Part shown: in pieces, positions 1-6,457 of the stretch
Numbering within the stretch: the first letter of the stretch is position 1
Layout: every line of letters starts with the position of its first letter
Origin: QHWT01 sp046726015
GTDB lineage: Bacteria > Acidobacteriota > Vicinamibacteria > Vicinamibacterales > 2-12-FULL-66-21
Assembly: GCA_046726015.1 (NCBI GenBank)
Contig: JBKOZS010000230.1
Span: 1-20,105, forward strand
Length of the DNA stretch: 20,105 bases
Direction: 5' to 3'
The notes under the pieces: generated by a model
Seen by the model: only the letters and a program-made list of their open reading frames with translations
Database searches by the model: none
Told to the model about the DNA's origin: nothing
Made by a program: the position numbers and the translations under genes

Positions 1-1538
1 GCCTGACGGCGCTCCAGCGCGAGCCGCGCGTGGGCAGAAGCCGCGATCAAGTCGACGACGGCGAGCGCGTCGCGCTCGGTGGCGGACGCAAGGAACCACG
101 CGCTCGTCGCAACCGCAACCCCGACGTTGACCATCTCCGCCCGGCTCGTCATGTCCGGACGATCGAAGTTCGTGTGGTAATAGCGGTCAGTGAAGTGCCA
201 GTTCAGCAGTGACGGGATGCCCGCCTCACCAAACGCCGTGTGATCGCTTCCACCTTCGTAGGGGTTGGTCCTGACGACCCACGGCGTGTCATGCGCGCGG
301 CGCAGGCACATTGCGAGATGCAGATCGTTCAGCAGGCTCCCCTTCAGCGACTCCGCCTTGACCTCGCCGGCGCCCCACGCCGTGTGCGGATCGGACGGCC
401 GCACCCACACGGCCGACGGGTCGGGCTGCTTCTCGAGGAGGAACGTTCCGCCAGTTTTCGACGTGTCCTCTCCCGTCATGTCCAGCGCGAACATGTACTG
501 GACCCGCTTCGCCTCGTCCGGATGTTGGGTCAGCCAGGTGCGGCTGCCAATGACTTCGTCCGCCCAGATGAACGTCAGCGTGCGACCCGGAGGCGGCAGC
601 GCCTCCTCGCGGATCCCCTTCGCAATCGCGGATGCCAGCGCCGCGAGCGTCGCGCAACCGCTGCCGTTGTCGTTCGCGCCGGGCTCCTGCACGTGCGCGA
701 CCATGACGATGCGCTCGTCCGGTTTGGTCGTGCCGGGAATCTCGGCGATCAGCGAGCGGCTCGGGCCGTCGTAGAACTTCGACTGCACGGTGACCTTCAC
801 GCGCACCGGACCCGTCTTCAGGCGCTCGCGCATCCGTGACGCCGCTCGCAGAGTTGATTTGAATCCAAAGGCCTTGCGGGCCTCGTCGTACGGCACGCTC
901 CCCCACTGCAGCACATCCCACTGGTCGGCGGCGATGAACCGCGTGGGATCCCCCGGTCGAATGTAAGGAGCAATGGCAGTCGAGAAGACACCTATGGCCC
1001 CTCGCGTGCGAACGGCCTGCTGCCACAACTGTCCGACCGGCGCGGAACCGAGCACGACTACACCCTTCACGTCCTTGCCGTCGTAATCGGCGGGATTGCC
1101 ACCGTTCCCAACGTCCACGAGCGGCGCTTCAACACCGCCTTCCGGTGTCGAGAACGAGTTGATGCACAGCGACACGCGATCGCGCTCGCGCGAGAGCAGG
1201 ACCTCCCCGCTGTCGGCAAACGCCACGGTGCCCACCTGGTAGTCCCATCCCTTGTTACGTGGCTGAAACTCCTCGATACGCGTCGTCACGCCGGTGGCCT
1301 GCAGTCGCTGCTGAATGTGATCGACCGACGCGTTGAAACCGGGATTCGCCGCGATTCGCCAGTACTGATCCATGAACCGCACGATCTCCATCGCGGCATC
1401 GCCATCAACACGGGACGCGAGCGCCATGTATGCGCGCTCCGCCGGAGCCGGGAGCGTCCAAGCCGGCGGCTGATACTGCTGGGAGGACTGTCCGCCAGGG
1501 ACGAGAAGAAGAAGGACGACTAGCCCTGCGGCGCGCAC
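1..1538 (-). CDS. Exported M28-family zinc peptidase (3' end cut by window edge)
   Basis: Likely a secreted or periplasmic metallo-aminopeptidase. I read this frame by hand: it is open from a GTG at 1538 to the window edge (512 codons, no stop). Residues 1-20 form a signal peptide (MRAAGLVVLLLLVPGGQSSQ if GTG is read as Met). The M28 zinc site is recognisable: His282 (VAHVQEPG), Asp290 (GANDNGSG), Asp327-Glu328 (IWADEVIGS), Asp353 (ALDMTGED) and His433 (GGSDHTAFG). The pair that is normally Glu-Glu is Asp-Glu here, so the usual general-base position is Asp. The spacing from first His to bridging Asp is short (8 residues), as I recall from the GANDN-type branch of the family. No better start was seen; no Shine-Dalgarno is visible. 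The start overlaps the end of the upstream HIRAN-like gene by 19 bp, suggesting translational coupling. The substrate cannot be deduced. Confidence 0.88.
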   Translation of the reverse strand, partial: MRAAGLVVLLLLVPGGQSSQQYQPPAWTLPAPAERAYMALASRVDGDAAMEIVRFMDQYWRIAANPGFNASVDHIQQRLQATGVTTRIEEFQPRNKGWDYQVGTVAFADSGEVLLSRERDRVSLCINSFSTPEGGVEAPLVDVGNGGNPADYDGKDVKGVVVLGSAPVGQLWQQAVRTRGAIGVFSTAIAPYIRPGDPTRFIAADQWDVLQWGSVPYDEARKAFGFKSTLRAASRMRERLKTGPVRVKVTVQSKFYDGPSRSLIAEIPGTTKPDERIVMVAHVQEPGANDNGSGCATLAALASAIAKGIREEALPPPGRTLTFIWADEVIGSRTWLTQHPDEAKRVQYMFALDMTGEDTSKTGGTFLLEKQPDPSAVWVRPSDPHTAWGAGEVKAESLKGSLLNDLHLAMCLRRAHDTPWVVRTNPYEGGSDHTAFGEAGIPSLLNWHFTDRYYHTNFDRPDMTSRAEMVNVGVAVATSAWFLASATERDALAVVDLIAASAHARLALERRQ

Positions 1539-1840
1539 GGCACACCCGAAACATCGAGCAACAGCAGGACGCCTGTATCTTGTATCGCGGCGACCGGCGC
1601 TCGTCGGCCGGGGCACTGGCAGGCAGCCGTCTTCACGACGTCGTGATATTGACGCGACAAATCAGCTGGAAGATACCCCACCTTCTCGCCGTTGACGAGG
1701 ACGGCGACGGCCGTCAGGTTGAATCGATTGTCGGGCTCGGCCGTGAGTGTGGCGGTGAACTTCGATGGCAGCCGCTGAATCCGTCCGACATACGCCAGGC
1801 CCGCCGCAACCGGAACGTGAGTGAGAGGATCTGCAGCCAT
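1520..1840 (-). CDS. Small HIRAN-like domain protein
   Basis: A 106-aa protein with no signal peptide or membrane segment. Its centre, about residues 34-66, reads as a HIRAN-type core: an EPDN motif, a run ending TAVAV, then NGEKVGYLPADLSRQY. In HIRAN proteins the equivalent pattern is rEPdNpyDpnAVaV...kvGYlp. HIRAN domains occur in DNA-repair helicases such as HLTF/Rad5 and also as stand-alone bacterial proteins; the HLTF domain binds 3' DNA ends. Here the Asp-Pro-Asn of the usual signature is replaced (RFNLTAVAV). It begins 6 bp after the dcd stop and its last codons overlap the M28 peptidase start, so it sits inside a compact minus-strand operon. Function is unknown; the domain call is by eye. 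Confidence 0.68.
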   Translation of the reverse strand: MAADPLTHVPVAAGLAYVGRIQRLPSKFTATLTAEPDNRFNLTAVAVLVNGEKVGYLPADLSRQYHDVVKTAACQCPGRRAPVAAIQDTGVLLLLDVSGVPCAPQG

Positions 1841-1846
1841 TCGTGC

Positions 1847-2401
1847 TCAGATTTTGGGCAGCGTGACGCCCCGCTGCTTCAGGTACTTGCCCTTCTTGTC
1901 GGCGTACGAGACCTCACACGCCTCGTCACTTTGGAAGAAGAGGACCTGCGCAATACCTTCATTGGCGTAAATCTTTGCCGGCAGAGGCGTCGTGTTCGAG
2001 ATCTCCAGCGTGACGTTCCCTTCCCACTCCGGCTCGAATGGCGTGACATTCACGATGATCCCGCAGCGCGCATACGTCGACTTGCCAAGACACACCGTCA
2101 GGACGTCGCGGGGAATGCGGAAATACTCGATCGTCCGCGCCAGCGCGAAGGAGTTGGGCGGGACGATGCAGACGTCGGTCTTGATGTCGACGAAGGACCG
2201 TGGATCGAAACTCTTCGGATCGACCACGGTGTTGTTGATGTTCGTGAAGACCTTGAATTCGTCGGCAACCCGTATGTCGTAGCCGTACGACGACAACCCG
2301 TAGGACACGATGCCGACCCGCACCTGCCGATCCTCGAACGGCTCGATCATGCCGTGCTCGAGCGCCATTCGCTTGATCCACTTATCGGACTTGATTGCCA
2401 T
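1847..2401 (-). CDS. dcd: dCTP deaminase
   Basis: Deaminates dCTP to dUTP plus ammonia in the cytosol, feeding dUTPase and thymidylate synthesis. The protein is 184 aa, close to the usual ~190. It has the trimeric dUTPase-fold signatures: SYGYDIRV near residue 38, GKSTYARCG (Ser108, Arg112) and the catalytic Glu133 in GNVTLEISN, matching Ser111/Arg115/Glu138 of the E. coli enzyme. Whether it also hydrolyses dUTP, as bifunctional relatives do, cannot be told from sequence alone. It lies downstream of ndk and a DUF2905 gene in a nucleotide-metabolism run. The ATG at 2399-2401 has no Shine-Dalgarno; the 48-bp upstream gap instead holds a 4 x 7-bp repeat. Confidence 0.96.
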   Translation of the reverse strand: MAIKSDKWIKRMALEHGMIEPFEDRQVRVGIVSYGLSSYGYDIRVADEFKVFTNINNTVVDPKSFDPRSFVDIKTDVCIVPPNSFALARTIEYFRIPRDVLTVCLGKSTYARCGIIVNVTPFEPEWEGNVTLEISNTTPLPAKIYANEGIAQVLFFQSDEACEVSYADKKGKYLKQRGVTLPKI

Positions 2402-2416
2402 ATATGCGTGCCGCGG

Positions 2417-2444
2417 AAAGACGGAAGACAGAAGACGGAAGACG
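2417..2444. repeat. 7-bp tandem array (GAAGACG), four copies
   Basis: Four consecutive 7-mers on the plus strand: AAAGACG, GAAGACA, GAAGACG, GAAGACG. On the minus strand, the sense strand of the flanking genes, the word is CGTCTTC. The array fills most of the 48-bp gap between the DUF2905 gene and dcd. It does not encode anything visible and has no dyad symmetry. Confidence 0.85.
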
Positions 2445-2449
2445 GTAAC

Positions 2450-2644
2450 TCAACGTCTGAAGAACATCATCGCCAGCGTCAGGATCACGCTGAGCAGGAT
2501 CGAGGTTGCCAGCGGGAAGTAGAACGTGCTGTTGCCGCGGCGAATGACGATGTCCCCGGGCAGACGGCCGAGCGGCAGACCGAGCATCACCACCACGCCG
2601 ACGAGGGCGATCAACAGCCCGATCCCGACGAGCAGTTTTCCCAC
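2450..2644 (-). CDS. DUF2905 small membrane protein
   Basis: A 64-aa protein with two predicted membrane helices (about residues 4-24 and 42-61) joined by a short loop, GRLPGDIVIRRGNSTFYFP. That loop, with its LPGDI and FYFP elements, is the hallmark of the DUF2905 family, whose role is not known. It starts with GTG at 2642-2644, preceded by GGGAG four bases upstream; an ATG overlapping this site is out of frame. The gene begins 12 bp after the ndk stop and precedes dcd, so it is probably co-transcribed with them. It would sit in the inner membrane. In other genomes DUF2905 genes are often near ruvB/queA; that context is absent here. Confidence 0.88.
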   Translation of the reverse strand: MGKLLVGIGLLIALVGVVVMLGLPLGRLPGDIVIRRGNSTFYFPLATSILLSVILTLAMMFFRR

Positions 2645-2656
2645 GCATCTCCCGCG

Positions 2657-3076
2657 CTATCGCGCGAGCTCCTTGCCCGGGAAAAAGTACCCGAGCTCGA
2701 ACGCCGCGGTCTCGGGCGCGTCGGAGCCGTGCGTGGCGTTGTTTTCGATTGAGGCGCCGAACTCCTTGCGCAGCGTCCCGGCATCCGCCTTCGCCGGATC
2801 GGTCGCACCCATGAGTGTGCGCCACTTCTTGATCGCGTCGGGTGCCTCGAGCGCCATGACGATCACCGGGCCCGACGACATGAAGGTGGTGAGGCTTGGG
2901 AAGAACGGCCGCTCGCGGTGTACCGCGTAAAAGCCTTCGGCTTCCTTTTTTGACAGGTTCAGGAGCCGCATGGCACGGATGGTGAATCCGGCATCTTCGA
3001 TGCGCTGGAGGATTTTGCCGGCATAGCGCGCTTTCATGGCATCCGGCTTGATGATAGCGAGAGTGCGTTCAGCCAT
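2657..3076 (-). CDS. ndk: Nucleoside diphosphate kinase
   Basis: Transfers the gamma-phosphate of ATP to NDPs and dNDPs through a phosphohistidine. The 139-aa length is standard. It shows TLAIIKPDAM at residues 5-14 and the active-site His116 in NATHGSDA, followed by the usual C-terminal FFPGKE region. ATG at 3074-3076 is chosen over an in-frame TTG at 3080-3082 because MAERTLAIIKPD matches the family N-terminus. A perfect TATAAT lies on the minus strand at 3091-3086, only 9 bp before the ATG, so the mRNA may be leaderless or nearly so. No good Shine-Dalgarno is seen. It is the probable first gene of a ndk-DUF2905-dcd-HIRAN-M28 run. Confidence 0.97.
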   Translation of the reverse strand: MAERTLAIIKPDAMKARYAGKILQRIEDAGFTIRAMRLLNLSKKEAEGFYAVHRERPFFPSLTTFMSSGPVIVMALEAPDAIKKWRTLMGATDPAKADAGTLRKEFGASIENNATHGSDAPETAAFELGYFFPGKELAR

Positions 3077-3085
3077 ATCCAATCG

Positions 3086-3091
3086 ATTATA
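3086..3091 (-). promoter_or_regulatory. Candidate -10 box of ndk
   Basis: The minus strand reads TATAAT here, a 6/6 match to the sigma-70 -10 consensus. A weak -35-like TTGTCC lies 19 bp further upstream. The expected transcription start would be about 3 bases before the ndk ATG. The site also lies just upstream of the Shine-Dalgarno of the divergent small gene at 3105, so both genes share a very compact control region. Confidence 0.5.
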
Positions 3092-3104
3092 TAAGGTGAT
3101 GCGT

Positions 3105-3290
3105 ATGAAAGGACAACAGCAGGAAGCGCCCGATCAGCACGAAGGGGCCGTCGAGGGCGATCGTCCGACCGATACACCACAAATGGGAAACCCGAACGCC
3201 CCCGCCCTCGACGAACAGGGACTGCCGGAAGACTGCGATCGGATCGCGGAGGATGTGCTGGGCGCAAATCTCGACAAGACGCAGGGGTAG
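3105..3290 (+). CDS. Small hydrophilic protein, conserved-looking C-terminal motif
   Basis: A 61-aa, acidic, Gln/Pro/Asp-rich protein beginning MKGQQQEAPDQHEG, with no membrane segment or signal. Its C-terminal half contains PALDEQGLPEDCDRIAEDV followed by GANLDKTQG. I recall similar '(A)LDexGLPxDxxxIAeDxxGANxDxtQG' tails in small hypothetical proteins of proteobacteria and acidobacteria; this is a memory of a pattern, not a database hit. The start at 3105 is chosen because AAGG (3093-3096) lies 8 bp upstream; another in-frame ATG at 3099 is too close to it. It is divergent from ndk and convergent with the S9 peptidase. It looks mostly disordered, and its function is unknown. Confidence 0.72.
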   Translation: MKGQQQEAPDQHEGAVEGDRPTDTPQMGNPNAPALDEQGLPEDCDRIAEDVLGANLDKTQG

Positions 3291-3296
3291 ATCCGC

Positions 3297-3345
3297 GAGT
3301 CCTTAGTCCTGAGTCCCCGAGTCAGTAGTCCCGTGTCCTCAGTCG
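3297..3345. repeat. 7-bp tandem array (AGTCCTG-like), about seven copies
   Basis: AGTC or a near match recurs at 3298, 3305, 3312, 3320, 3327, 3334 (TGTC) and 3341, that is every 7 bp with one 8-bp step. The words include GAGTCCT, TAGTCCT, GAGTCCC and GTAGTCC. The array fills the convergent gap between the 61-aa gene and the S9 peptidase. No stem with a T-tract was found, so it is not a standard intrinsic terminator. Confidence 0.82.
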
Positions 3346-3358
3346 CGAGGCCCGCGGG

Positions 3359-5410
3359 CTACCTGCTGGCAGTTGTCGTCGTTGCCGGCTTCCTCAAATA
3401 CTTCTCGTACCAATCCAGGTAACGCTGCAGACGGTCGACCTTGTAGCTCGGGATCGTGATCCCGTGATACTGGTTCGGATAAATCACCAGTTGCGTGTCG
3501 ATGCCCAGGCTGCGCAGTGCCTGGTACATCTGCTCTCCTCCGACCAGCGGCACGTTGAAGTCCTTGTCGCCGCCAAGAAACAGCGTCGGCGTCTTGATGC
3601 GATCCGCGTGGAAGAACGGATACGAGATCTTGATCCAGAGATCCTGCGCCTTCCAGGGCGGCCCGATTTCGTTCTCGTACTGCGTGATGTACTCGTCGAC
3701 GCCGTACATCGACAACTGCAGCGCGCTGCCCGCGCCGCTCGTGGCCGCCTTGAACCGCCCGTCGGTCGCGATCGTGTAGTCCGTCAGGATCCCGCCGTAG
3801 CTCCAGCCACCGATGCCAAGACGAGCGGGATCCGCAAGGCCGACCTTCTGCACGTGATCCATCGCCCCGAGCAGGTCGACGACCTCCTTGTTGCCCCAAT
3901 CCGCGAAAATCGCTTTCTGGTACGCGCTGCCGCGGCCGTTGCTGCCGCGATAGTTAGCCGCGACGACAACGTAGCCGTGCGCGGCAAACAGCTCGCGCTC
4001 GAAGCTGAACGAATGCTCGTCCTGGCCGTTCGGCCCGCCATGAATGCGCAGCAAAGTGGGATACTTCTCGCCCTGGCGGTACGTCGGCGGCTTCACGAGC
4101 AGGCCGTGCACCTCGGTGCCGTCCTTGCTCGTTGACGTGAACTCCTCGGTCGTCCCCAGGATGATCTTCGACAGCCACTCGTCGTTCTGATGCGAGAGCT
4201 TGCGCAGCTTGCCGGATTCAAGCGCAGCGGCTTCGGGCGGTTCCGTTGCCGTTGCGGCCAGGACAGCGAACGCACCATCCGACCCGGCAGACGAGAGACT
4301 GCCCACGACCCGCTGACCGGAGACCAGACGTTCGACGCGACCCGAGCTGATGTTGATGCGTGCGGGATACTGCGAGCGATCGTCGACAACGACAACCGTG
4401 AGCGACGAGCCGTCGGCCGACCAGATAGGCTGACGGATCGGGCGATCGAGCGATTCCGCGAGCAGCCGTGGCTGTCCTCCTGTCGCCGAAATCACGGCAA
4501 GCTTGTTCTGGTTGTACGCCGAGAACTTGACCTCTTCACCGGTGAGATACGCAATCTGCTTCCCATCGGGACTCCAGGCCACGCGCCCGTTGCCGTCCGA
4601 CGCGGGGGAGGTCGTCATCTGCCGCGGCTCCGCGCCGATCTTGGCATCGACCACGTAAACGTCGGTGTTGTCGTTACGGTCGAGATCCCCCGTCCCGCGC
4701 TTCGTGACAAACGCGATCCGCGTTCCGTCCGGCGACCACACCGGCAGCTCCTCGTTGAAGCTCCCCGGCGTGAGAATGTCCGCCTTCTTCGCTTCAACGT
4801 CGAACAAATACAGATGCGTCCGCTCGTTGCGCAGGTACCCGCTGACGTCTTCCTTGAAGTGATAGCGATCGACCACAATGGGCGGCGGCGTCTTTTTCTT
4901 GTCCGCCGGCGTCTTGTCATCTTCTTCCGGGTCGCGCGGATCGGGCACGTTGACGACGAGCACGAGCCGCTTGCTGTCTGGCGACCACGCGTAGTCGGAA
5001 ACGCCCCCTTTGATGTCGGTGAGCTTCACGGCCTCGCCCCCCAGGCGATTCAACAGCCAGACCTGGCCTCCCTTCGCGCCTTGCCGCGACGAGGTGAATG
5101 CGAGGTACTTGTTGTCGGGGCTCCACCGCGGCGTCGTTTCGCCCTCGGGCGTCGACGTCAGCTGGATCTCCTGTGCGCCGTCCCAGCTCGCCATCCAGAT
5201 GTCGGAATCGTTCTTGTCCGTGTCCTTGACGGCCCGTGACACGACGTACGCCACCCACTTGCCGTCCGGCGAGCGTTGTGGATCTCGCACATCCTTCACG
5301 TTGTAAACATCGTCCACCGACAACGCGCGCTTCTGCGCGAGAGCCGGACTGGCAGCAACCGCCAGCACGATGGCGGTGAGGGGCAGCGCCTGTACGAAGA
5401 GCTTCTTCAT
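3359..5410 (-). CDS. Exported S9-family (prolyl oligopeptidase/DPP-like) serine peptidase
   Basis: A secreted or periplasmic serine peptidase of 683 aa. Residues 1-26 are a signal peptide ending ALA-Q. Residues ~30-410 form a TolB/WD40-like beta-propeller with repeats carrying (W)SPDG-type cores such as PRWSPDNKYLAF, YAWSPDSKRLVL, PVWSPDGTRIAF, VAWSPDGKQIAY and PIWSADGSSL. Residues ~420-683 form an alpha/beta hydrolase with the catalytic triad Ser537 (GGWSYGG), Asp617 (DKDFNVP) and His649 (NQYHGIT). In this family the propeller gates access of short peptides to the active site. Its ATG overlaps the stop of the korB gene by 4 bp (ATGA), and no clear Shine-Dalgarno is present, suggesting translational coupling to a metabolic operon with no obvious functional link. 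The exact cleavage specificity is not predictable from sequence. Confidence 0.95.
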   Translation of the reverse strand: MKKLFVQALPLTAIVLAVAASPALAQKRALSVDDVYNVKDVRDPQRSPDGKWVAYVVSRAVKDTDKNDSDIWMASWDGAQEIQLTSTPEGETTPRWSPDNKYLAFTSSRQGAKGGQVWLLNRLGGEAVKLTDIKGGVSDYAWSPDSKRLVLVVNVPDPRDPEEDDKTPADKKKTPPPIVVDRYHFKEDVSGYLRNERTHLYLFDVEAKKADILTPGSFNEELPVWSPDGTRIAFVTKRGTGDLDRNDNTDVYVVDAKIGAEPRQMTTSPASDGNGRVAWSPDGKQIAYLTGEEVKFSAYNQNKLAVISATGGQPRLLAESLDRPIRQPIWSADGSSLTVVVVDDRSQYPARINISSGRVERLVSGQRVVGSLSSAGSDGAFAVLAATATEPPEAAALESGKLRKLSHQNDEWLSKIILGTTEEFTSTSKDGTEVHGLLVKPPTYRQGEKYPTLLRIHGGPNGQDEHSFSFERELFAAHGYVVVAANYRGSNGRGSAYQKAIFADWGNKEVVDLLGAMDHVQKVGLADPARLGIGGWSYGGILTDYTIATDGRFKAATSGAGSALQLSMYGVDEYITQYENEIGPPWKAQDLWIKISYPFFHADRIKTPTLFLGGDKDFNVPLVGGEQMYQALRSLGIDTQLVIYPNQYHGITIPSYKVDRLQRYLDWYEKYLRKPATTTTASR

Positions 5411-6429
5411 CGGAGGGATTCCATGATTTCTTCCAGCACATCGGGACCCGGCCGCACCTTGTCCAGCGGCAGCGTGGAGAGCGGCTCGTCCACCAGGTTC
5501 AGGAGCGTCACGAAGTCATCCTTGTCCGGTTCCACATAGAGGATACCGGTCGCGAATTCGCCGCGGCGCGACGTCTCGTGCAGCAGGCTCATTGCCGCGA
5601 GCTTGTCGGTCGGGTCGTAATCCTCCGCGATCTTCTTCAAGTACAGCCGCGACCCATCGTGCATCGTGACTTCCTTCGTCGTGCCTGGATCGTATTCGAC
5701 GCTGATGTCCTCGAAGAACGGGACGAAGTTGATGTCGCCGAGCACTTCGTCGTGCTCCTTCGCGTACGCGTAGCTCTTGGTCGAGCCCTCGTGATCGTTG
5801 AAGGTGACGCACGGCGAGATGACGTCGATCATGCACGTCCCGCGGTGGCTGAGCGACGCCTTCAGAATCGACTGCAGCTGCTTCTTGTCGCCAGAAAACG
5901 ACCGCGCCACGAACGACGCGCCGAGCTGAATGGCCAGCATGCACGAGTCGAGCGGCTGCAGATCGTTGACGATCCCGTTCTTGAGCACGGAGCCGATATC
6001 GGCGGTCGGCGAAAACTGTCCCTTCGTCAGTCCGTAACAGCCGTTGTCCTCGATGATGTAAATCAGCGGCACGTTGCGCCGCATCAGGTGGACGAACTGG
6101 CCGATCCCAATCGCACCGGTATCGCCGTCGCCGCTGATTCCAATGGCAATCAACTTCCGGTTGGCGAGCATCGCGCCGGTGCCGACCGATGGCATGCGTC
6201 CGTGGACCGAGTTGAACCCGTGCGAGCCGCCAAGGAAGTACGCGGGGCTCTTGCTCGAGCACCCGATGCCCGACAGCTTGATCACCTGCCGAGGGTCGAC
6301 GCCCATTTCGAAAAACGCCTCGATGATCCGCTCCGAAATCGCGTTGTGCCCGCATCCGGCGCACAGTGTCGTCTTGCCGCCGCGATACGGCGTCATCTCC
6401 AGTCCGAAACGGTTCTTTTTGGCGTCCAT
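5407..6429 (-). CDS. korB: 2-oxoglutarate:ferredoxin oxidoreductase, beta subunit
   Basis: Thiamine-diphosphate-binding catalytic subunit that, with the alpha/gamma subunit, converts 2-oxoglutarate plus CoA to succinyl-CoA and CO2 while reducing ferredoxin. The protein is 340 aa. The [4Fe-4S] ligands are visible as Cys23 and Cys26 (LCAGCGH), Cys57 (GIGCSS) and Cys207 (ISPCVTF). The ThDP/Mg motif runs from GDGD at 100-103 to the DNGCYGLTKGQ region at 128-138. Some beta subunits of this type act on pyruvate; the 2-oxoglutarate call rests on the adjoining sucCD and on overall resemblance to Bacteroidetes-type KorB. It follows korA by 28 bp, with GGAG nine bases before the ATG and a run of A between. 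The S9 peptidase start overlaps its stop. Confidence 0.93.
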   Translation of the reverse strand: MDAKKNRFGLEMTPYRGGKTTLCAGCGHNAISERIIEAFFEMGVDPRQVIKLSGIGCSSKSPAYFLGGSHGFNSVHGRMPSVGTGAMLANRKLIAIGISGDGDTGAIGIGQFVHLMRRNVPLIYIIEDNGCYGLTKGQFSPTADIGSVLKNGIVNDLQPLDSCMLAIQLGASFVARSFSGDKKQLQSILKASLSHRGTCMIDVISPCVTFNDHEGSTKSYAYAKEHDEVLGDINFVPFFEDISVEYDPGTTKEVTMHDGSRLYLKKIAEDYDPTDKLAAMSLLHETSRRGEFATGILYVEPDKDDFVTLLNLVDEPLSTLPLDKVRPGPDVLEEIMESLR

Positions 6430-6457
6430 TTTTTTGCGCTCCGGGCCCTAAGCCGTC

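Noticed and set aside
3077..3082. TTG start for ndk at 3080-3082
   Set aside because: ATG at 3074-3076 matches the family N-terminus, and the TTG lies almost at the -10 box.
4190..5239. Long plus-strand open frame antisense to the S9 peptidase propeller
   Set aside because: No recognisable motif, and it lies wholly inside a well-supported gene.
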